DNA of 10,164 nt, from contig DAINRO010000073.1 of assembly GCA_036741795.1 (NCBI GenBank), positions 1 to 10,164 of the forward strand, read 5' to 3'. The notes under the pieces were generated by a model. The model had not been told where the DNA came from. It searched no databases and saw only the letters and a program-made list of their open reading frames with translations. A program made the position numbers and the translations under genes. Each line of letters opens with the position of its first letter. Position 1 is the first letter of the stretch. This stretch comes from DATKKM01 sp036741795 (GTDB lineage Bacteria; Chloroflexota; Dehalococcoidia; SM23-28-2; RBG-16-64-32). Below are positions 5,351 through 10,164 of this stretch, piece by piece.

Positions 5351-6115
5351 ATGACTGAACGATTGGACGGAACGGTTGCCCTGGTTACGGGAGCGAGCAG
5401 TGGCATCGGTGAGGCAACAGCGCGCGCCCTGGCCTCGGCTGGCGCAGCGGTGGCAGTGATCGCGCGCCGCAAAGACCGGCTGGACAAGCTCGCGGCTGAC
5501 ATAGAGTCAGCCGGTGGGAAAGCCCATGCGATCGAAGCGGACGTCACCGACCGTAAGCAAGCAACGGATGTGGTGAACCAGGTAGCCAGGGATTTGGGGC
5601 GGCTTGACACCGTCATCAACAACGCTGGGGTGATGCTCCTTGGCCCGATCGAGGGTGCGCCACTTGAAGAGTGGGAGCGGATGGTGTCGCTGAACGTGAT
5701 GGGTCTGCTCTACGTTGCCCACGCCGCACTGCCGCACCTGCTGACTGCCGCTGAAAGCGAGCCGCGACAGGTGGCCGACATCGTGAATATCAGCTCGGTC
5801 GCCGGACGCACCGCGCGGACGGGATCCGGCGTCTATAACTTGACGAAGTGGGGGGTGAACGGCTTCACCGAGTCGTTGCGCCAGGAGGTGACGAAGCGCC
5901 ACGTCCGCGTTTCGGTGGTGGAGCCAGGCGCAGTCAGCACGGAGCTAGCGACGCACATTCGGCCCGAAGTCCTGCCCGCGCTGATCGCCCGGATCGGTCA
6001 GATGGAGCGCATGGAGTCGGGCGACATCGCCGACGCCATTGCCTACATCGTCACCCGGCCAAGGCGCGTTGCTGTGAACGAGATGCTCATCCGGCCCACC
6101 GAACAGGAGTTGTAG
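5351..6115 (+). CDS. Short-chain dehydrogenase/reductase (classical SDR)
   Basis: A 254-residue classical SDR, standard length, using NAD(P)H in a Rossmann fold. Motifs: TGASSGIG (13-20) for cofactor binding; two Arg at 39-40 after the second strand, which favours NADP(H); DV (64-65); NNAG (90-93); catalytic Asn115; Ser149; and Tyr162/Lys166 in YNLTK. EPGAVSTELATHIRP follows as the substrate loop. The protein resembles the YdfG-type group that reduces hydroxy acids or small carbonyls, but the substrate is not determinable. A strong AAGGAG lies 8 bases before the ATG. It sits 13 bases after the acetyltransferase gene and 8 bases before the ASCH gene, so the three are probably one transcript. 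Confidence 0.93.
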   Translation: MTERLDGTVALVTGASSGIGEATARALASAGAAVAVIARRKDRLDKLAADIESAGGKAHAIEADVTDRKQATDVVNQVARDLGRLDTVINNAGVMLLGPIEGAPLEEWERMVSLNVMGLLYVAHAALPHLLTAAESEPRQVADIVNISSVAGRTARTGSGVYNLTKWGVNGFTESLRQEVTKRHVRVSVVEPGAVSTELATHIRPEVLPALIARIGQMERMESGDIADAIAYIVTRPRRVAVNEMLIRPTEQEL

Positions 6116-6123
6116 CAGGGGCC

Positions 6124-6708
6124 TTGCTGTTCCGGGAGCGATATTGGCCAGGGATCGCCGACGGCTCGATCACGCTCGCGTTCCGGCGATGGAAGCGCCC
6201 GACCGTCAAGGCCGGCGGGAACCTGCGATCTCCGGGTGGTTACCTGGCGATCGACTCCGTCGAGATCATCGACGAATCTTCGATCACTGAGGCAGATGCT
6301 CGGCGGGCGGGATGCGATAATCGCGCAGAATTGCTCCGTGAACTCGACTACGGCCCAGACCGCGCCCTCTATCGGATCGAGTTTCACGTCGCGGGGCCAG
6401 ACCCCCGCGACGCGCTCCGCGAGCAGGCTGACCTGTCAGTCGACGAGCTTGCGACGATCGGCCAACGACTGGTCCGCATGGACGCTGCGTCCACGGACGG
6501 ACCCTGGACTCACCCGGTACTGGAGATCATCGCCGAGCGCCCGGCAACGCGTTCGGCCATACTCGCGAAGGACCTTGGTGAACCGGATGTGGCACGGTTT
6601 AAGACTCGTGTCCGCCGCTTGAAGGCACTGGGCCTCACCGAGAGCCTGGCGGTCGGATACCGGCTGTCGCCAAGAGGTGAGGCGATCCTGCGGTCGCTGG
6701 CTGGCTGA
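6124..6708 (+). CDS. ASCH-domain protein with a C-terminal winged-helix-like region
   Basis: A 194-residue protein counted from TTG at 6124. The N-terminal part is an ASCH domain, an RNA-binding PUA-like fold: LFRERYWPGIADGSITLAF, then the conserved basic segment RRWKRPTVKAG (21-31), then YLAIDSVEIIDESSITEADA (40-59) and YRIEFHVAGPDPR (83-95). The C-terminal part (about 130-193) reads like a winged helix: VLEIIAERPATRSAILAKDLG, FKTRVRRLKALGLTESL and a wing, VGYRLSPRGEAIL. Relatives with this same layout are known to me as uncharacterised proteins, possibly nucleic-acid binding regulators. No ATG or GTG is available before the domain; TTG 6124 fits the family's Met-Leu-Phe beginning and CAGGGG lies two bases upstream. 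Eight bases separate it from the SDR stop, suggesting coupled translation. Confidence 0.82.
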   Translation: MLFRERYWPGIADGSITLAFRRWKRPTVKAGGNLRSPGGYLAIDSVEIIDESSITEADARRAGCDNRAELLRELDYGPDRALYRIEFHVAGPDPRDALREQADLSVDELATIGQRLVRMDAASTDGPWTHPVLEIIAERPATRSAILAKDLGEPDVARFKTRVRRLKALGLTESLAVGYRLSPRGEAILRSLAG

Positions 6709-6730
6709 GTGCGCCAACCGTCCCACACCC

Positions 6731-6736
6731 TAGAAT
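6731..6736 (+). promoter_or_regulatory. -10 box of the ABC operon, leaderless type
   Basis: TAGAAT is followed by six bases (GAAGGC) and the ATG at 6743, the same spacing as at pcm. It matches TATAAT at five of six positions. A -35 element is not apparent. The GAAGG before the ATG is too close to act as a normal ribosome binding site. Confidence 0.55.
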
Positions 6737-6742
6737 GAAGGC

Positions 6743-7492
6743 ATGCAGTCTCAGGCTCCGTCGCCGGACGCGCCACTGATCCGGACCAAATCCCTCACGC
6801 GGCGCTACGGCAGCGTTCTCGCCCTCGATTCGCTGGACCTNNNNNNNNNNNNNNNNNNNNNNNNNNNNNNNNNNNNNNNNNNNNNNNNNNNNNNNNNNNN
6901 NNNNNNNNNNNNNNNNNNNNNNNNNNNNNNNNNNNNNNNNCGCGAGATCAAGGGCTACTCCACAGGGATGAAGCAGCGTGTCAAGCTCGCGCAGGCCCTC
7001 GTCCACGACCCGAAACTGATGCTGCTGGACGAGCCGACCAACGGTCTCGACCCGCAGGGACGCAACGACATGCTGGACCTCGTGCAGAGGATCGGCACCG
7101 ACTTCGGTGTCCCGATCATCCTCTCGTCTCACCTCCTCGGCGAGATCGAGCGCGTCTGCGACCATCTTGTTGAGATCGCCGGTGGCCGGTTGATCCGGTC
7201 GGAGCCGATGGCCGAGCTGACCTCGGTCACTGAACTCCTCGTGGTCGAAGTGGACGGCGACAACAGTGGCCTTCGCGCACGACTTCGGCAGGCTGGTTTG
7301 AGCGTCACCTCCGAAAGCAACCGCTTGTTAGTCTCGTCTGACAATGGCGACGGCGCCGACGACGTCCGCGACCTGGTGCGTGACGCCGTCGTGGAGTTGG
7401 ACCTCGGTTTGGTCCGGCTAGAGCAGCGCCGGAAGCACCTGGAGGAGATCTTCCAGCCAATTCCGGTCAGGGACGGTGCGGACGATGCGTGA
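6743..7492 (+). CDS. ABC transporter ATP-binding protein 1 (interrupted by an assembly gap)
   Basis: ATPase subunit of an ABC-2-type transporter, split by 100 Ns. Before the gap: the N-terminus and the A-loop strand LTRRYGSVLALDSLD with the aromatic Tyr22. After it: the signature YSTGMKQR, Walker B LMLLDEP with catalytic Glu, the D-loop NGLDP, and the H-loop ILSSHLL. Walker A and the Q-loop must lie in the missing part. A C-terminal domain of about 90 residues follows (VTELLVVEVDG and onward, ending LEEIFQPI), as in exporters of the CcmA/DrrA-like group. The reading frame happens to continue across the Ns, but the gap length is not real, so the true length is unknown; comparison with the second ATPase predicts about 317 residues. 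Its stop overlaps the start of permease 1 by 8 bases (ATGCGTGA). Confidence 0.9.
   Translation: MQSQAPSPDAPLIRTKSLTRRYGSVLALDSLDXXXXXXXXXXXXXXXXXXXXXXXXXXXXXXXXXXREIKGYSTGMKQRVKLAQALVHDPKLMLLDEPTNGLDPQGRNDMLDLVQRIGTDFGVPIILSSHLLGEIERVCDHLVEIAGGRLIRSEPMAELTSVTELLVVEVDGDNSGLRARLRQAGLSVTSESNRLLVSSDNGDGADDVRDLVRDAVVELDLGLVRLEQRRKHLEEIFQPIPVRDGADDA
6841..6940. other. Assembly gap (100 Ns)
   Basis: A run of exactly 100 undetermined bases inside the first ABC ATPase gene. The round number is a common placeholder for a gap of unknown size. The conserved parts on either side suggest that about 300 bases are missing, holding Walker A and the Q-loop. Confidence 0.97.
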
Positions 7493-8369
7493 CGCCGCCG
7501 GCAGCATCTACGACCTCGGATACCAGGGCTATGCTGGGCCCCGCCTCGGGCGTCGCCACGCTGCCTGGACGATGTACGTCCACTCGATGAGACTAATCTT
7601 CGGCATCGGCCGCCCATTCTCAAGCAAGATCGCTCCGTGGCTTCTCCTGGGCGCAACCTACATGCCGGCGGTCGTCCAGGTTGGCGTGTCTTCCATTAGT
7701 AACTCCGAGGACATCGAGCTGATCAAGCCCGAGGAATACTACAAGTACATCCAGATCGTCCTCGCCATTTTCGTCGCGGTCATTGCGCCGGAATTGGCCG
7801 GTCGCGATCAGCGTTCTCGGACACTCTCCCTCTACTTCTCCCGCGCCCTTTCCCGGGAAGACTACGCACTTGCGAAATACTTTGCCCTGGTGACGGCACT
7901 ACTGGCGCTGACACTCGGCCCACAGCTTTTGATGTTCATTGGGAATGGCGTCGCACTGGACGACCTCGGTGGATATGCCGAGGACCAATGGAACGACATA
8001 CCCGCCGCAGCCGCGAGTGCGATACTTATCAGCGCCTTATTTTCCGGGGTGGCCCTCGCCATTTCGTCGCAGACATCGAGGCGGGCCTATTCCACGATTG
8101 CGATCGTCGCCCTCCTCGTCGTGTCTTCGGTTATCGCCATATCCATGGTGGAGAGCCTGGAAGGGAACGCCGGCCGCTACAGCATCCTCATCAGTCCGCT
8201 CCAACTGGCGGACGGACTGACCTTCTGGTTCTTTGGCGCAACGGACCAGCCGGAGGAGCCAACTGCGGTCGCAGACATCTGGGGTGGAGCTTACGCCCTG
8301 GTAGCCGCTGCGGTCTCGGTCGTTTGTGCCCTGATCGTCGTCCACCGTTACCGGACCATCGACGCATGA
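7485..8369 (+). CDS. ABC-2-type transporter permease 1
   Basis: A 294-residue membrane protein with six predicted membrane segments, near residues 49-69, 87-105, 133-154, 173-193, 202-222 and 264-286. It opens with a cytoplasmic stretch, IYDLGYQGYAGPRLGRRHA, characteristic of one group of permeases in such operons. After the second segment comes the cytoplasmic motif GRDQRSRTLSLYFSRALSRE (106-125) followed by a Lys, which corresponds to the E...R..GTL.L.LS.P.SR coupling region of ABC-2/NosY-type permeases. The ATG at 7485 lies inside the stop of ATPase 1; a GTG at 7476 would add three residues and cannot be excluded. Its stop overlaps the next ATPase start as ATGA. Probable partner of ATPase 1; substrate unknown. 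Confidence 0.87.
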   Translation: MRDAAGSIYDLGYQGYAGPRLGRRHAAWTMYVHSMRLIFGIGRPFSSKIAPWLLLGATYMPAVVQVGVSSISNSEDIELIKPEEYYKYIQIVLAIFVAVIAPELAGRDQRSRTLSLYFSRALSREDYALAKYFALVTALLALTLGPQLLMFIGNGVALDDLGGYAEDQWNDIPAAAASAILISALFSGVALAISSQTSRRAYSTIAIVALLVVSSVIAISMVESLEGNAGRYSILISPLQLADGLTFWFFGATDQPEEPTAVADIWGGAYALVAAAVSVVCALIVVHRYRTIDA

Positions 8370-9328
8370 CGAAGAAAGCCGGGAGTGCGGGGGCGGCGCC
8401 CATCGTAGTCGACGGCGTCTCCCGGTGGTACGGGAACGTAGTCGCCGTGAATGACGTCTCATTCACGATCGGGCCAGGGATCACCGCTCTGCTTGGACCG
8501 AACGGCGCCGGCAAGACCACCCTGTTGCACACCATCGCCGGATTCTTGCAGGCGTCAAAGGGTGCTGTGCGCATACTCGGCGAGCCAGCGTTTGGCAATC
8601 CCGCGATTTACGGAAGGATCGGCCTCGTGCCCGAGAGAGAAGCCGTCTACTCGTTTCTCACCGGCTACGAGTTTGTGCTGATCGCCGCGCGCCTTCACCG
8701 CCTGCCCGATCCGGAAGAAGCAACGCAGCGAGCAATACGGGCAACAGGGATGGAGGAGTTCCAGAAGCGAAAGACCGGCGGTTACTCCAAGGGGATGAAA
8801 CAGCGCATCAAGGTGGCCGCGGGAATCGTCCACGACCCGGCTGTGCTGCTGCTCGATGAGCCATTCAATGGCACCGACCCTGCTCAACGCCTGCAGATGA
8901 TGGAGCTATTCCGCAAGATGGCGTTGCAGGGCAAATGCATCGTCGTCTCGTCGCACATACTCGAGGAGGTCGAGCGCCTTGCCGACGACATTGTCGTCAT
9001 CGTTGCCGGTCGCCTCGCCGCCACGGGCGACTTTCGCGCGATCCGGCGGTTGATGACCGACCGCCCGTACTCGTTTACCGTACGTTCGAGCGATAACCGC
9101 GGCCTCGCCGTGGCGCTGCTCGCCGATACCTCCGTTTTCGGCGCCGAACTGAAAGGAGACAGGCTCACGGTGCAGACGTCCCTGTTTTCTGAATTCGTGC
9201 GAGCCGCCCCTCGCGTCGCTCGTGACACCGGTATCACTCTGCGCGAACTTGTTCCGGTCGATGAGTCGCTGGAGAGCGTCTTCTCCTACCTCGTCGCGCA
9301 CTCCAGCCAGTCCCGGGGGCGCGGATGA
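8366..9328 (+). CDS. ABC transporter ATP-binding protein 2
   Basis: A complete 320-residue ABC ATPase. Motifs in order: Tyr22 (A-loop, WYGNVVAVND), Walker A GPNGAGKTT (44-52), a Q-loop with Glu in place of Gln (GLVPE, Glu90), signature YSKGMKQR (140-147), Walker B VLLLDEP with catalytic Glu165, an unusual D-loop FNGTDP where NGLDP is typical, and H-loop VVSSHIL with His197. From about residue 230 a C-terminal extension follows (YSFTVRSSDNRGLAVALLAD, ending LESVFSYLV), as in exporter ATPases of the DrrA/CcmA type. It powers transport, most likely with permease 2. The start at 8366 is fixed by the ATGA overlap with permease 1 and the stop by another ATGA with permease 2. All catalytic residues for hydrolysis are present. 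Confidence 0.93.
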   Translation: MTKKAGSAGAAPIVVDGVSRWYGNVVAVNDVSFTIGPGITALLGPNGAGKTTLLHTIAGFLQASKGAVRILGEPAFGNPAIYGRIGLVPEREAVYSFLTGYEFVLIAARLHRLPDPEEATQRAIRATGMEEFQKRKTGGYSKGMKQRIKVAAGIVHDPAVLLLDEPFNGTDPAQRLQMMELFRKMALQGKCIVVSSHILEEVERLADDIVVIVAGRLAATGDFRAIRRLMTDRPYSFTVRSSDNRGLAVALLADTSVFGAELKGDRLTVQTSLFSEFVRAAPRVARDTGITLRELVPVDESLESVFSYLVAHSSQSRGRG

Positions 9329-10062
9329 ACACTACCATCTTCACGCTCACACTCCGGCAGATCAGCAGTCAGAAGCGAATTCGGCTGGCAGCGATCGCGG
9401 CGATACTCGCGCCGATCGTGATCGCGCTCATCTACCGCGCGGGAGATGTCGGAAACCCGGTCGACTGGACCGCCAACACTCTCCTGGCGTCGCTGATGAT
9501 CACGCTGGTTGTGCCGCTGGCCTGTCTCCTCGTTGGCGAGTCGGCAATGGGCACCGAGGTGGAAGACGGGACTGCAGTCTACATCCTGTCGAAGCCCGTC
9601 CCGCGGATCGAGGTCGTCATGGCCAAGGCCGCCGCAGCGATTCTCCTCACCGCCGTTGTCCTCCTGCCCGTGATGATTGTGGCCCCCGTGTTGTCGCTAG
9701 ACGGCGCAGACGGAGAGGGGATCGTCCTCGGCTTCTTTGTCGCAGCGGCCCTCGGAATATGTGCTTATACGATGCTGTTCGTCCTTCTGAGCATCGCGAC
9801 GAGCCGCCCTTTGATCATCGGCATCGGCTACGTGTTCATCTGGGAAGGGTTACTCGGCAATCTCTTCACCGGCACCCGCTACCTCAGCATCCGGCAGTAC
9901 TGCCTCGGCGTCGCGGACGGAATCGCGACTGCCCCGGAACGCTACTTCGAAGCGGAGCTCGGGGGAGCTGTGAGCTTGATCCTGATCCTGGGTGTAATCG
10001 CATTGGCCACACTACTGGCGACGCGGTCCCTCTCCCGCTTCGAATTGCGCGGCGAAGACTGA
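9325..10062 (+). CDS. ABC-2-type transporter permease 2
   Basis: A 245-residue membrane protein with six predicted membrane segments near residues 20-38, 50-71, 101-121, 131-153, 162-181 and 213-233. Between the second and third segments lies the cytoplasmic coupling motif GTEVEDGTAVYILSKPVPRI (76-95) followed by a Lys at 101. This is the well-conserved E...DGT..YLLSKP..R pattern of NosY-like/ABC-2 permeases, often in operons for multi-copper enzyme maturation, drug or lipid export. It ends RSLSRFELRGED, a charged cytoplasmic tail. The start overlaps the stop of ATPase 2 (ATGA). It is shorter than permease 1 and only loosely similar, so the two permeases are probably not recent duplicates. 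Likely a heteromeric complex, with unknown substrate. Confidence 0.88.
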   Translation: MNTTIFTLTLRQISSQKRIRLAAIAAILAPIVIALIYRAGDVGNPVDWTANTLLASLMITLVVPLACLLVGESAMGTEVEDGTAVYILSKPVPRIEVVMAKAAAAILLTAVVLLPVMIVAPVLSLDGADGEGIVLGFFVAAALGICAYTMLFVLLSIATSRPLIIGIGYVFIWEGLLGNLFTGTRYLSIRQYCLGVADGIATAPERYFEAELGGAVSLILILGVIALATLLATRSLSRFELRGED

Positions 10063-10065
10063 TCA

Positions 10066-10093
10066 TTGTCACCAATGCTTCGACGTTTATGAT
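10066..10093 (+). promoter_or_regulatory. Strong sigma-70-type promoter before the last gene
   Basis: TTGTCA (10066-10071), a 16-base spacer and TATGAT (10088-10093) are each one mismatch from consensus. The predicted start near 10100-10103 lies at or just before the ATG at 10103, so the message would be leaderless or have a few bases. It begins four bases after the stop of permease 2 and separates the last gene from the ABC operon. Confidence 0.7.
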
Positions 10094-10102
10094 GAGGACG
10101 AT

Positions 10103-10164
10103 ATGAAGAACTCCACTCTATTGCGGCTACAACTCGACGAAACCTTCAACTGGCTGGAGCAGGT
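10103..10164 (+). CDS. Start of an unrecognised gene (partial)
   Basis: ATG at 10103 begins a frame that is open to the window edge: MKNSTLLRLQLDETFNWLEQ. A GAGGA lies 4 bases before the ATG, which could serve as a ribosome binding site if transcription starts upstream of it. The strong promoter just before supports a real start. Only 20 residues are visible, apparently a cytoplasmic amphipathic helix without a signal peptide; nothing more can be said about function. Confidence 0.6.
   Translation, partial: MKNSTLLRLQLDETFNWLEQ

Noticed and set aside
4227..5354. A 375-residue plus-strand frame over the lipoprotein 5' half and the acetyltransferase
   Set aside because: It spans the divergent promoters and contradicts two well-supported genes; the composition is Arg/Gly/Pro-rich shadow.
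5848..6123. Extension of the ASCH gene upstream into the SDR gene in another frame
   Set aside because: It overlaps the conserved 3' half of the SDR gene and reads as Arg/His-rich shadow sequence; domain similarity starts at about 6124.
9222..10106. A 294-residue plus-strand frame over permease 2
   Set aside because: It is an Arg/His/Pro-rich out-of-frame reading of permease 2, which has six clean membrane segments and an ATGA-coupled start.
1..10164. CRISPR arrays, tRNA or rRNA genes, insertion sequences, attachment sites
   Set aside because: No regularly spaced direct repeats, cloverleaf-like segments, transposase or integrase genes were seen on either strand.

Overview
This is a GC-rich bacterial chromosomal window with ordinary coding density, no RNA genes and no sign of mobile DNA. 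It contains a run of exactly 100 Ns, so it is a scaffolded assembly. The gene families seen are DinB-like, SRPBCC, membrane-anchored cupredoxin, Pcm, DUF4442-type hotdog, sugar-dehydrogenase-like lipoprotein, ASCH plus winged helix, and a paired ATPase/permease ABC operon. Together with -10 boxes lying 6 to 9 nt before start codons, they point to a Gram-positive-affiliated lineage such as Chloroflexota or Actinomycetota. That placement is an inference; there is no marker gene here.

Layout. (1) 1-227: the 3' end of an unrecognised + strand gene, closed by a strong terminator. (2) 414-1218, minus: a previously easy-to-miss 49-residue gene with a good ribosome binding site, followed one base later by a membrane-anchored SRPBCC protein; their transcript ends at its own terminator, tail to tail with that of gene 1. 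(3) 1307-1813, plus: a DinB-superfamily protein, convergent with (4) 1846-2316, minus: a membrane-anchored cupredoxin with a complete type 1 copper ligand set. (5) 2386-3532, plus: protein-L-isoaspartate methyltransferase (pcm) and a hotdog thioesterase-like protein. (6) 3513-4673, minus: a secreted lipoprotein with a glucose/sorbosone-dehydrogenase-like beta-propeller, overlapping the thioesterase gene by 20 bp at the 3' ends. (7) 4750-6708, plus: a compact operon of a GNAT acetyltransferase, a short-chain dehydrogenase and an ASCH/winged-helix protein. (8) 6743-10062, plus: ATPase, permease, ATPase, permease of an ABC-2 type export system, with overlapping start and stop codons throughout and the assembly gap inside the first ATPase. 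(9) 10103 onward: the start of another gene behind a near-consensus promoter.

How the parts work together. The clearest functional unit is the four-gene ABC operon, probably an exporter or a membrane-protein maturation/lipid or drug efflux system of unknown substrate. The pcm/thioesterase pair and the GNAT/SDR/ASCH trio look like ordinary co-transcribed housekeeping or detoxification genes without an obvious common pathway. I do not see a convincing new defence or mobile system. The observations most worth following are the repeated leaderless-type promoters, the 49-residue gene, the inverted repeat that contains both convergent stop codons at 1808-1851, and the true size of the assembly gap.
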